Notes under the pieces: model-generated
The model's database searches: none
Told to the model about the DNA's origin: nothing
Seen by the model: only the letters and a program-made list of their open reading frames with translations
Shown: positions 1-8,668 of the stretch, in pieces
How the letters are laid out: each line of letters opens with the position of its first letter
Numbering within the stretch: position 1 is the stretch's first letter
Made by a program: the position numbers and the translations under genes
Assembly: GCA_011321845.1 (NCBI GenBank)
Contig: DROQ01000216.1
Coordinates: 1-54,491 of the forward strand
Direction of reading: 5' to 3'
Source of the DNA: Planctomycetota bacterium
Lineage (GTDB): Bacteria; Planctomycetota; UBA1135; GCA-002748355
DNA: 54,491 nucleotides

Positions 1-768
1 GAGCTTGGGACGAAGGTATCCGCCCACGAGAATCATCTTGGTGATGGCCATGGTCTCGCTGTTGGAGGAGCCCAGGGAATTGAAGAGGGTTGGGCTGTGA
101 CAGATGTAGAGGTCGCTGGTCTGCTCCGGGTTGATCTCGGTGTAGGAAGCGTGAGCGGGGGAACAGACCAGGAGGTCGGCGAAGTAGAGCTGCTCGTAGA
201 ACCTGCTGTAGCGGATGTTGTATCCGTTGGTGATGGTGTGAGCCATCCCCGTCGTGCTCTGGTGGATGAAGTTGACCCCGGCCCGCATCATCTCCTTCTT
301 TCGCGCGTCCACGAAATGGATGATCTGATCCCGGATCGCCACCCGGCTCCCATCGGGACCTCTCCAGCTGTTCCTGACATAGCCATGGAGCCCCGACCAT
401 GAACTGTAGACATCGTCCCAGATCCCCGCGAAGCGCTTGGGAGGGGTTGAAAAGGCCTTGTATTGCACGAGGGGGCTCCCCTTGGGAGCAGGCCAGACGG
501 GATAGATGCGCTTGTTCTTGTCCGGCGCTTTCAGGTCCACCTGGTAGGGAACCTTTTTCCTCTTCTTTCCCTTCCCCTCGTACTTCATCGAAGTGACGTT
601 TTTGACGGGGCTGTCGTTATCCCGCCAGACCTTCCACTTGGTTGTTTTGAAATAGGGGTTCTGGATCGACGGCCTGGCCTCGTCCTCGACCTTCTCTGTT
701 CCACCCGCTTGAGCCGAGGCGAGGGAGGAGAAGAGCAGAACCATGAGGAGGAAGGCCTTTGAACTCAT
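1..768 (-). CDS. Secreted protein of unknown function, C-terminus cut by window edge
   Basis: An open frame reads leftward from an ATG at 768 to base 1 without a stop, giving 256 residues of a longer protein. It starts MSSKAFLLMVLLFSSLASAQ, a clear Sec signal peptide with a likely cut near residue 20. The mature part is polar and aromatic-rich, with no repeat and no motif I recognise. The start lies 11 nt after the stop of the upstream giant protein gene, so the two are probably co-transcribed. The purine-rich stretch between them could serve as a ribosome binding site. Function unknown. Confidence 0.75.
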   Translation of the reverse strand, partial: MSSKAFLLMVLLFSSLASAQAGGTEKVEDEARPSIQNPYFKTTKWKVWRDNDSPVKNVTSMKYEGKGKKRKKVPYQVDLKAPDKNKRIYPVWPAPKGSPLVQYKAFSTPPKRFAGIWDDVYSSWSGLHGYVRNSWRGPDGSRVAIRDQIIHFVDARKKEMMRAGVNFIHQSTTGMAHTITNGYNIRYSRFYEQLYFADLLVCSPAHASYTEINPEQTSDLYICHSPTLFNSLGSSNSETMAITKMILVGGYLRPKL

Positions 769-779
769 CCGGAGATCTC

Positions 780-3700
780 TCATTCGCGTTTTCCAGCTTT
801 CTTCTCACTGGATGTTTCCTTCCCCTGGGGCTTTTTGGGAAGAGTGAATTTCTTGGAAGGGGTAAGGACGATATCGAGGCTCAAATGATTCTCCGGGGTG
901 ATCTTGACCTTGGCGCTCCATGAAGTTCTATACCCATAAGCGGTCACGGAGTAATCTCCCGTGGGATGTTTTTTTCCATCCAAGGGGCTGGGGGCTCCTC
1001 CCGGTTTCAGGGGGACCTGCCACCATCTGTCTCCTATTTCGAACCAGGCTTTATTCGGAAAATCCTTCTGTACCTGCTCGATCCAGTCCGGGTGCACCTT
1101 GCTGTAGTCCAGGCGGATTGTGCCCTGGATGACGAGATCGGGGATTGCCCGAATTGTGAAACGAACAGGCCTTGGCGAACCGACCTCGATTACCTTTTCC
1201 GCGAGGGAAAAACCCCCCTGCTCCCTCTCTTTCCGATCCAATTGGATTCTCCACTTTCCAAAGGGGACTTTTTCGTGGATCCGTCCCTGGTCATCCGTGT
1301 GGACAGTAATCGTGGAAGACCGTTTCCCCATGGGTTCGAGGGTGATTTGGGCCCCATCGATGGGGTGCCCCTTCGGATCGAGGATTTGGACTTCGAGCAG
1401 CCCCAGGTAGATGTCGAAGTTGAGTTCTTTCTCTTCCCCTTCCTTTAAGGTGATGAATTTTGTTCCGAGGATTTTGTCGGTGATTCCATCTGTCTTATCA
1501 ATGAGGAGGACCTCGTAGTGATCCTTGGGGAGGCGGGAAAATCGAAAGCTCCCATCCGTTTTCGTGACCGTTTGTTGCGTCGATTTCCCCCATAGGGCGA
1601 CTTCCTTCCTGTCTTGCGTCGATCTTCCCCATAGGGCGACCTCCATTCCGGATCGACTTTTTCCATTGACCCGAACGAAGCCGAAAATCCCCGCAGTCTG
1701 TTTCTTTTTGCCGTTGTTCTGAGCGAGGTCGAGGAAGACCTGGGCGACTCCACCCTCGGGAACGAGGACCTTGATCGGTTGGAATGACGAGAGGAGGTCT
1801 GCCCTATCAAAATGGGCAGCTTGGGAAAAGGTTTCGATTGTGCCTGGTTTGTATGAGGGCCTGATTCGGTAGGTCCCCGGTTGCAATCCCCCCAGGCTGA
1901 AAGTGCCGTCGATCTTGCTTATTGTGGGGCCGGTAGGAAGAAGGCCACCGAAAAGTCGCCAGGTGTCCAGGGTGGGCTCAAGAAACAGGGTGTAGATCTT
2001 CTTCTCGGGGGAGGTGGAGTCGAAGATCCGCCCCACCAGCTTGCCGGGGTTTGGGAGAACGATGATGTAGTTCGCTCCCGGGGCAGGAGCGGGGATTGGG
2101 GTCCTGCCAAGGGCGAACCGTGGATGTTCCCCGATCAAGGCACCCTTGATCATTGGGATCGTTGGGGTCTTGAGTACTCCATTCCTGCCGGTGCGACCAA
2201 GGAGGATTACTCTATTTCCTTCGCCACGACGAAAGAAGACTCTCGCCGAGGAAATGGGCTTCCCTGCCTTGCTCCTTACCCGGACTGATACGGATGCCCC
2301 TGGACTGAGTCGGCAAAGGACCGGCTTGGAGGTCCACTCCTTCCCCATGGGGATTCGAACCTTGCTCGGGGCGAAGCCTTTGGCCGAAACGTGGAGGGAA
2401 TAATCCCTTTTCGGGAGGTCGTGAAGGAGCCAGGTCCCCGGTTCTCCTCCTTTTTGAAGGTGCTTCTGAATGTTCAATTCCCCGTCGAAAAGGCTTTGCA
2501 GCAAATCTTCATTCAGGTCCAGGAATAGGCGAAAAGCGGCCTGGGTTACTGGCTTGCCCCCAGGTGTTTTGACAAAGATCTTGCGAGTAAAGGTCCTCTC
2601 CACACGGATCTCGACCTTGTCCCCTTGACGGTAGGGTCCATGTAACTTCCAGGGCAGATCCTCTCTTCTTTTGGTGAGGATGTAATGCTGACCTCGGCCA
2701 AGGCCATTGAATTCGAAGGACCCGTTGGCATCGGTTGCCTTGGGTTCCCTCCCCAGGCCCAAGCGGAACATCATGGGAGTTTTCGGAGAAATGCTCACGA
2801 GAATGCCAGGAAGGGGTTCCCCCTTGGAATCCAGGACTTTGCCTGAAAACCTATGGCCCTTCTTGAGTGTGATGGTCCCTAGATCCCGGGTCTCTCCCGG
2901 CCTGATCCTTGTTGTCTTGACGGTTCGCACCAGGTCCTTGGCGATGAAAAGGATGGGTGTCAGCCCTTTGGGGAGCCCCTTGATCTGGAACTTTCCGTCG
3001 TCCCCGGTTCGGGCGATTCCGAAGGAGAGTTCCTTCACCAGCTTTTTCGTGAAGGCGGGGAGTTTGATTGCGAAACCCCCGCTGGGGTTTTGGTTGACAA
3101 GGAGGCCCTCGGGTTCATAGCCCGCCAGCCCGAAGTCGAAGGCGATCCTCGGGATGTCCAGCGCGTACACCATTGCGCCTGAAACCGGCCTTTGGTTGGG
3201 TCCAAGGACACTCCCCTCCAAGGCCCCCCGATCCTGGAGGAGAATGTCCCCCAGGTCGGAAGCCTTCCCGGGATCAGGGCTCGCATTCACTATGCGGAAG
3301 GCCCGTTTGTCTGTCCCCGGTCCGATGAGAAGGATAAAGACCTCGCTTCGCTCCAATCCATTCAGAACGAATCTCCCCTTCCGATCTGTCGTGGCGATTT
3401 GCTTGGGTTCGAAGGATTCCAGTAAGTCGGGGTAATTGCCGTTCCAATCCTGGATGGAAAAGGATGAGCGGAACTCGTACACCTTGATTTTGATCCCTGC
3501 TACCGGCTTCCGGCTGCTCTTCCAGAGGACTCGCCCCCGAAGTCCAATGAGTGCCGCCTGGTATTCGGGATCGCCCTGCACGTCTCCCCCCTTCTTGCCA
3601 CTGAGAGTTTTTCGGCTTCCAGGGGTCTCCGTATGCTTTCCGTCGGCTCGTAGGCTTTTCCCCTCCCTGGGAGATGTGGGGGTTTGGATCAAGCTCGGCC

Positions 3701-3791
3701 CTTCCAAGGGGGTATCGGGAGGGGTCTTCCAAAAGAGGAAGAAACTCGCCGAGAAAAGGAGCAGGAGGATGATGGCGAAGGTGGTTTTCAT
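780..3791 (-). CDS. Giant anchored protein with repeated carboxypeptidase-regulatory-like (Ig-fold) domains, copy A
   Basis: The protein is 1003 aa. One N-terminal hydrophobic segment (about residues 3-20, no clear cleavage site) would anchor it, followed by a Pro/Ser/Thr-rich linker to about residue 80. The rest is a string of beta-sandwich repeats of the CarboxypepD_reg type, each with a pattern like GxVxxxxGxPxxGxxV and then YxL. They start near residues 85, 190, 315, 500, 590, 700 and 800. Such domains are scaffolds or carbohydrate/peptide binders; no catalytic motif is visible. A TTG start 18 nt upstream is possible, but the ATG at 3791 aligns with the start of the downstream-coordinate paralogue, including a conserved CAGGTT block before it. 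It is the middle gene of a three-gene minus-strand run. A 13-residue internal duplication (EVALWG) is unique to this copy. Confidence 0.8.
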   Translation of the reverse strand: MKTTFAIILLLLFSASFFLFWKTPPDTPLEGPSLIQTPTSPREGKSLRADGKHTETPGSRKTLSGKKGGDVQGDPEYQAALIGLRGRVLWKSSRKPVAGIKIKVYEFRSSFSIQDWNGNYPDLLESFEPKQIATTDRKGRFVLNGLERSEVFILLIGPGTDKRAFRIVNASPDPGKASDLGDILLQDRGALEGSVLGPNQRPVSGAMVYALDIPRIAFDFGLAGYEPEGLLVNQNPSGGFAIKLPAFTKKLVKELSFGIARTGDDGKFQIKGLPKGLTPILFIAKDLVRTVKTTRIRPGETRDLGTITLKKGHRFSGKVLDSKGEPLPGILVSISPKTPMMFRLGLGREPKATDANGSFEFNGLGRGQHYILTKRREDLPWKLHGPYRQGDKVEIRVERTFTRKIFVKTPGGKPVTQAAFRLFLDLNEDLLQSLFDGELNIQKHLQKGGEPGTWLLHDLPKRDYSLHVSAKGFAPSKVRIPMGKEWTSKPVLCRLSPGASVSVRVRSKAGKPISSARVFFRRGEGNRVILLGRTGRNGVLKTPTIPMIKGALIGEHPRFALGRTPIPAPAPGANYIIVLPNPGKLVGRIFDSTSPEKKIYTLFLEPTLDTWRLFGGLLPTGPTISKIDGTFSLGGLQPGTYRIRPSYKPGTIETFSQAAHFDRADLLSSFQPIKVLVPEGGVAQVFLDLAQNNGKKKQTAGIFGFVRVNGKSRSGMEVALWGRSTQDRKEVALWGKSTQQTVTKTDGSFRFSRLPKDHYEVLLIDKTDGITDKILGTKFITLKEGEEKELNFDIYLGLLEVQILDPKGHPIDGAQITLEPMGKRSSTITVHTDDQGRIHEKVPFGKWRIQLDRKEREQGGFSLAEKVIEVGSPRPVRFTIRAIPDLVIQGTIRLDYSKVHPDWIEQVQKDFPNKAWFEIGDRWWQVPLKPGGAPSPLDGKKHPTGDYSVTAYGYRTSWSAKVKITPENHLSLDIVLTPSKKFTLPKKPQGKETSSEKKAGKRE
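1575..1652 (-). repeat. 39-nt in-frame tandem duplication inside giant protein A
   Basis: Two adjacent 39-nt units (1575-1613 and 1614-1652) differ at only a few bases and each encode a 13-residue block containing EVALWG. The paralogue at 3962-6931 has one copy, so this is a duplication in copy A, in frame, within one Ig-like repeat. Confidence 0.85.
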
Positions 3792-3961
3792 TGAAACAAA
3801 CCTGTTCAAGCTGGGATGGTTTGAACCGCAATCGGGTGGTGGAAAGGGCGCCCAGCTGTTTCACCTGGGCTTTTTGTTCTACCTGGGTCGAAGCGAGGGG
3901 GGAGAAGAGCGGAAACGGGAGGGAGGACCGTTTGAATCTTGGCCGTGATGGAAGCCATGTG

Positions 3962-6931
3962 TTATTCCCGTTTTCGAAGCTTCGTGCGGGGCGTTTTCTT
4001 TTGCCGGGGCTTTCTGGGGCGAGAGAAGGCTTCGTTGGGCTTCAGGACGATATCGAGGCTCAAATGATTCTCCGGGGTGATCTTGACCTTGGCGCTCCAG
4101 GCGATTCCATTCCCATAGGCGGTCACGGTGTAATCCCCCATGGGATGTTTTTTCCCATCCAAGGGGCTGGGGGCTCCATCCGGTTTCAGGGGGACCTGCC
4201 ACCAGGCGTTATTGGTCTGGAAGAAGGCTAGTCTTGGAAGGTTCTTCCGAATCGCCTCGATCCAGTCCGGGTGCACCTCGCTGTAGTCCAGGCGGATTGT
4301 GCCCTGGATAATTTGGTCCGGGATGCCCTGGACTGTCAATCGAACAGGCGTGGATGAGCGGACTTCGATGACCTTCCCCCCGAAGGAGAAGTCTGCCCGT
4401 TTTTTCTCATTCCACCCCAGCTGGATTTTCCACTTTCCAAAGGGAACCCTTTGGCTGAATCGTCCCTGGTCATCCGTGTGGACGGTGATCCAGGAGCGAT
4501 TGATCCCTTTCGAGGCGAGAATGATTTGGGCTCCGTCATAGGGGCGCCCCTTGGGGTCGAGGATTTGGACTTCGAGCGTTCCCAGCTGGATGTCGAAGTT
4601 GATCTCCTTCTGTTCTCCGTCCTTGAGTTGGACGGACCTGGTTGCGAGAGCTGTTTTCCCGATCCCGTTTTTCCCGTCGATGAGTATGACCTGGAAATGT
4701 CCCTTGGGGAGGTCTGACAATTGGTAGCTTCCATTGGCGCTTGTTTTCACTCTCCGGGTCGCTCTGCCCCATAGGGCGACCTCCATCCCAGCTCCGCTCC
4801 GTCCATCAACGCGCACGAAGCCATGGATCCTCCCTGTCCCCTTCTTTGTTCCCGTCTGGGCCAAGTCCAGGGTGACTTGGGCGATTCCTCCTTCCGGAAC
4901 GAGGACCTTGGTCCGTTTGCGCGAGAGCAGGAAGGCTTCTCTCTGCAGGTTCATCGCCTGGGAGATGGATGCGATCTTGCCGATGTCGACAAAGGGCATG
5001 AGCCGGTACTCCCCTGGTTGCAATCCACCGATCCTGAAACGGCCGTCCAGCTGACTCACCGTGAAGCGTGGGAGGAGGAGGTCGCCGAAGGGCTTTCGGG
5101 TCTTCCACCGAGGGTCCAGGAACAGAGTGTATCTCTTTTTTAGGGGGGATGCGGAATCCAGGATCCTTCCCTCGACCCCTCCCGGCTTGGGGAGGACGAT
5201 GCGATAGGTCGCCCCCTTCACCGGGATGGGAATCTCAGTGTGACCCAGGGCGTAGCGGGGATGTCTGCCGATGAGGATTCCTTTGTTCATGGGGAGCAGA
5301 GGAATCCGAAGGACTCCGTCCCTGCCTGTGCGACCAAGGAGGTTGGTCCCCCTCCGGTTCGTGGGGCGAAAATAGACCCTCGCCGAGGGAAGAGGTTTTC
5401 CGGATCGGTTCTGCACGATGGCAGAGACCGATGTCCCAGGGAGGAGCCGACAAAGAACAGGTTTCGAAGTCCAATCCTTCCCCATTGCGACACGGACCTT
5501 GGCGGGGGCGAAGGGCTTGGCCGAGACCCGGAGGGAGTAGTTTCCCTTGGGAAGTCCCTGCAAGAGCCAGGTCCCCAGGCTTTTTCCCTTCTTGAGATGC
5601 TTTGCGGCCTTCAGTTCCATGTCGAAGAGTTCGGGCGGGACATCCCCACCAAGATCCAGGAAAAGGCGGAAACTGGGACTCGCGACGGGCTCGCCCCCTT
5701 TGGTCTGAACGATCACCTTGCGAGCGAAAGTCGGTTCGGTCCGGATCTCGATCTTGTCCCCCGGACGGAAGGGGCCGTCCAGCTTCCAGGGAAGGTCTTT
5801 GTTCAGCTTGGTGAGAATGAAATGTTGGCCACGCCCCAAGCCTTTGAATTCGAAGAACCCCTTTGGGTCCGTTCTCTTGGGCTTTCTCCCGAAGCTGATC
5901 GGAATGGGAGTCTTGGGGGAGATGCTCACGAGTACGCCTGCGAGCGGCTTCCCCTCGGCATCCAGGACCTTGCCGAACAGCTTCTGTCCCTCCCTGAGGG
6001 TGATTATGCCCAGGTCCCTCGTCTTTCCCGGACGAATCGTGGTGGTCTTGATCGTGCGCACGAGGTCCTTGGCGACGATCAGGACCGAGGTCAAACCCTT
6101 CCGGAGCCCCTTGAGAGAAAAGCTCCCGTCCGGGCTGGTCTTGGTGATCCCAAAGGGGAGCTTCTCTTCTAGTTTCTTTACGAAGACGGGGAGTGGGGCC
6201 GCGAAGCCCCATCTGGAGTTCTGGTTGACCAAGAGGCCCTCAGGCTCATAGCCGGACAGGCCGAAATCAAAAGCCACCCTCGGGATGTCCAAGGCATAGA
6301 CCTTGGCGCCGGAGATGGGTTTGTTGTCAGGTCCCAGGACAACCCCCTTGAGCGCGCCCCGATCCTGAAGGAGGATGTCCCCCAAGTCGGCGGTCTTCCC
6401 CGCTTCGGCGCTTCGATCCACCATGCGGAAGGCCCGCTTGTCCGTTCCCGCCCCGATGAGGAGAGCGAAGAACTCGTTTCGCTCCAAACCCTTGAGCCTG
6501 AACCTACCCTCCTGGTCGGTCTTGGTGACGAGCTTGGGTTCGAAGGAGCGAAGAAAACCCGGATAGTTCCCCTCCAAATCCTTGCTGGTAAAACCCGAGC
6601 CGAATTCATAGACCTCGATTCCGACCCCGGCGACCGGTTTCCTGCTGCTTTCCCAGAGGACCCGGCCACGGAGCCCGGTGAGAGCAGCCTGGTATTCCGG
6701 GTCGAGCTCCTCCTCTCCGGGTTCCTTCCCAAGGTCCTCCGGAGTTTCCCGTCTCTCGACCACCTCTGGGGTCTGGCCGCTGGCTTGCAGGCTGTCTCCA
6801 TTCTTGGGAGAAGGGGAAGGTTGGATCAAATCTGGCCCTTCCAAGGGGGCTTCGGGAGGAGCCTCCCGAAAGAGGAAAAAACTGCCGGTGAGGACGATGA
6901 CCAGGATGACGAGGGAGAGGATGGTTTTCAT
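3962..6931 (-). CDS. Giant anchored protein with repeated carboxypeptidase-regulatory-like domains, copy B
   Basis: The protein is 989 aa and a full-length paralogue of the next gene. It starts MKTILSLVILVIVLTGSFFL, a single membrane anchor or uncleaved signal. A charged Pro/Glu-rich linker follows, then the same series of beta-sandwich repeats (GLRGRVLWESSRKPVAG near residue 85, GALKGVVLGPDNKPISGA near 190). Long stretches are nearly identical in DNA to copy A; for example 4046-4098 matches 870-922. This points to tandem duplication followed by partial divergence or gene conversion. It is the first gene of the minus-strand run and is divergent from the FadL gene. No enzymatic motif is seen; a structural or binding role at the cell surface is inferred. 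Confidence 0.8.
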   Translation of the reverse strand: MKTILSLVILVIVLTGSFFLFREAPPEAPLEGPDLIQPSPSPKNGDSLQASGQTPEVVERRETPEDLGKEPGEEELDPEYQAALTGLRGRVLWESSRKPVAGVGIEVYEFGSGFTSKDLEGNYPGFLRSFEPKLVTKTDQEGRFRLKGLERNEFFALLIGAGTDKRAFRMVDRSAEAGKTADLGDILLQDRGALKGVVLGPDNKPISGAKVYALDIPRVAFDFGLSGYEPEGLLVNQNSRWGFAAPLPVFVKKLEEKLPFGITKTSPDGSFSLKGLRKGLTSVLIVAKDLVRTIKTTTIRPGKTRDLGIITLREGQKLFGKVLDAEGKPLAGVLVSISPKTPIPISFGRKPKRTDPKGFFEFKGLGRGQHFILTKLNKDLPWKLDGPFRPGDKIEIRTEPTFARKVIVQTKGGEPVASPSFRLFLDLGGDVPPELFDMELKAAKHLKKGKSLGTWLLQGLPKGNYSLRVSAKPFAPAKVRVAMGKDWTSKPVLCRLLPGTSVSAIVQNRSGKPLPSARVYFRPTNRRGTNLLGRTGRDGVLRIPLLPMNKGILIGRHPRYALGHTEIPIPVKGATYRIVLPKPGGVEGRILDSASPLKKRYTLFLDPRWKTRKPFGDLLLPRFTVSQLDGRFRIGGLQPGEYRLMPFVDIGKIASISQAMNLQREAFLLSRKRTKVLVPEGGIAQVTLDLAQTGTKKGTGRIHGFVRVDGRSGAGMEVALWGRATRRVKTSANGSYQLSDLPKGHFQVILIDGKNGIGKTALATRSVQLKDGEQKEINFDIQLGTLEVQILDPKGRPYDGAQIILASKGINRSWITVHTDDQGRFSQRVPFGKWKIQLGWNEKKRADFSFGGKVIEVRSSTPVRLTVQGIPDQIIQGTIRLDYSEVHPDWIEAIRKNLPRLAFFQTNNAWWQVPLKPDGAPSPLDGKKHPMGDYTVTAYGNGIAWSAKVKITPENHLSLDIVLKPNEAFSRPRKPRQKKTPRTKLRKRE

Positions 6932-7153
6932 CTGGAAGAACCTGCGATTTTTTGGGGGGGTGGGACCGGGATCGGGCCCTTGAGAGGGATCCCGCTCCGT
7001 GGTCCGGGACCAATGAGTCTACCCCCTTCGAGGAAGGCCAGAAAGCTTTGGAAATCCTGCGACATCCCGCCCGGCGCGGATTGTAGCAGTTTGGATGTTT
7101 TGCCTTCTTTGGCTTGAATCCTGGGAGAAAATTGGGGCGTTCAACCTGTTTCT

Positions 7154-7170
7154 CCCCCTGCAAAAGGGGG
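7154..7170 (+). other. Small hairpin in the leader of the FadL-type gene
   Basis: CCCCCT and AGGGGG pair around a 5-nt loop 20 nt before the start codon, just upstream of the GGAGGA ribosome binding site. It could affect translation or be incidental. The rest of 6932-7190, between two divergent genes, must hold both promoters, but I see no clear pair of boxes. Confidence 0.4.
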
Positions 7171-7190
7171 TCTGAACCCTTGGAGGAAAG

Positions 7191-8513
7191 ATGCGTCGCT
7201 TCGCCCTGATTTCGTTGGTTTGCGGTCTCTTTGCCGCAGCCGTTCCTGCCCAAAATGGTCACCTGATGACTGGTTATGGGCCGATCAACCTCTCCATGGG
7301 AGGTGCTTCCGCCGGGAATGCGATGGACTCCATGGGGATCCTCTTCTGGAACCCCGCGGGCATCGGGCGTCTTGGGCGGTCGGAAATTTCTTTTTCCACC
7401 GAAGCATTCCTTAGCACGACAACTCTGTCTTCGAGCGTGAACGCCAACTCCTTCGGCTCGGGCGCTCCCCCAGTGGATCTCGCGGGTTCGACCGATGGGG
7501 ACTTTGGCATGAGCCCGATCCCCTCCTTCGCCATCGTGGGCAAGTGGGACGAGAGCTGTCCCTGGACCATTGGGGTCGGCGCTTTTGGATTGGGCGGTTT
7601 CGGTGTGGATTATCCGGCGGACGCCAACAACCCCATCCTGACCCCTCAGCCATCTCAAGGTGGCATGGGGTTCGGCGCCCTCTATTCCAATTTCCAACTG
7701 CTCCAGGTTTCGCCGACCTTCGCCTATCGCGTCAACGACAAGCTGTCCTTGGGCTTCGCGCCCAACTTCGCTTGGGCTTCGCTGGCCGTGGATCCGATGC
7801 CCGCCGCGGCGCCCGACGACGCGAATGGGGATGGAAAAGGCACCTATCCCGCGGCCACACACGCCGCGACGGCCCTCGGATATTCCATGACCTTTGGAGT
7901 CTACTACCAGGCGACCGAAGACCTGAGTCTGGGATTCTCTCTGAAGACGCCCACCTGGATGGAGGACTTCGAGTTCAACGCTGTCAACGAAGTCGGGGGT
8001 CACCGCAGGATCAAGTTCGGGATGGATGTTCCTGCCATCCTCTCCCTGGGGATGGGGTACACCGGCTTCGATCGCTGGACCTTGGCCGCGGACCTGCGTT
8101 ACATCGACTACGCCAACACGGATGGTTTCGAGAAGCGTGGCTTCGACTCTGTTGGAGCCGTACGAGGCTTCGGCTGGGACTCCATCTGGGTCTTCGCCGC
8201 AGGCGCTCAGTACCAGGCGACAGACAAGTTCTCCGTCCGTGCGGGCATCACCCTGAACCAGAACCCCATCTCCGACGAACAGACCTTCTTCAACCTGGTG
8301 GCCCCCGCCATCATCCAGACCCACCTCAATCTGGGCTTTTCCTATGACTTCTCCGACAAGGTCAAGGTGAGCTTCGGCTACCACCGCGGCCTGGAGAACA
8401 GCATCGCCGGGCCGATGTATAGCGGCCTGACGGGGAACGCCATCCCCGGAACCCGCGTCGAGAGCAAGATGCACACCGATGGCTTCTTGATGGGCGTTTC
8501 CATCAAGTTCTGA
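7191..8513 (+). CDS. FadL/TodX (OMPP1)-family outer-membrane transport protein
   Basis: The protein is 440 aa with a 21-residue signal peptide ending AAAVPAQ. The mature N-terminus carries the family hallmarks: a Gly/Ala-rich stretch with GGASAGNAMDS, then FWNPAGIGRLG (the NPAG motif). Alternating beta strands follow to a C-terminus ending in an aromatic residue (MGVSIKF), as expected for insertion by the BAM machinery. FadL barrels let hydrophobic compounds such as long-chain fatty acids or aromatics cross the outer membrane; the substrate here cannot be told. A strong ribosome binding site (GGAGGAAAG) sits just before the ATG, and a hairpin terminator follows. Confidence 0.88.
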   Translation: MRRFALISLVCGLFAAAVPAQNGHLMTGYGPINLSMGGASAGNAMDSMGILFWNPAGIGRLGRSEISFSTEAFLSTTTLSSSVNANSFGSGAPPVDLAGSTDGDFGMSPIPSFAIVGKWDESCPWTIGVGAFGLGGFGVDYPADANNPILTPQPSQGGMGFGALYSNFQLLQVSPTFAYRVNDKLSLGFAPNFAWASLAVDPMPAAAPDDANGDGKGTYPAATHAATALGYSMTFGVYYQATEDLSLGFSLKTPTWMEDFEFNAVNEVGGHRRIKFGMDVPAILSLGMGYTGFDRWTLAADLRYIDYANTDGFEKRGFDSVGAVRGFGWDSIWVFAAGAQYQATDKFSVRAGITLNQNPISDEQTFFNLVAPAIIQTHLNLGFSYDFSDKVKVSFGYHRGLENSIAGPMYSGLTGNAIPGTRVESKMHTDGFLMGVSIKF

Positions 8514-8569
8514 CCCGCGATCCTCCCCTGCGCACAAGATCAGGGGCGGTTCGAATGGAAGAGTGACTG

Positions 8570-8603
8570 GGATCCCATCCGGAAATGTTTCCGGATGGGA
8601 TCC
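8570..8603 (+). terminator. Strong hairpin after the FadL-type gene
   Basis: A perfect 16-bp inverted repeat (GGATCCCATCCGGAAA and its complement) with a 2-nt centre lies 57 nt after the FadL stop. It is followed by a mixed TTGCTCCCTTG tract rather than a clean T run, so it is a likely but imperfect intrinsic terminator. Confidence 0.65.
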
Positions 8604-8668
8604 TTGCTCCCTTGCCGCTATCCTCTCCAGCCGACCCTGAAACACGTGGTTCAGGCTGAGGAGGGTTT

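Noticed and set aside
3850-3875. Plus-strand hairpin (GCCCAG/CTGGGC) followed by five Ts between the two giant genes
   Set aside because: Both neighbouring genes are on the minus strand and no plus-strand transcript is evident, so it would terminate nothing obvious. On the minus strand it lacks a T run.
6606-8645. Very long open frame on the minus strand opposite the FadL-type gene
   Set aside because: It runs antisense through a clear FadL-family gene and into the N-terminus of the giant protein; the composition is that of a GC-rich shadow frame with no recognisable domain.
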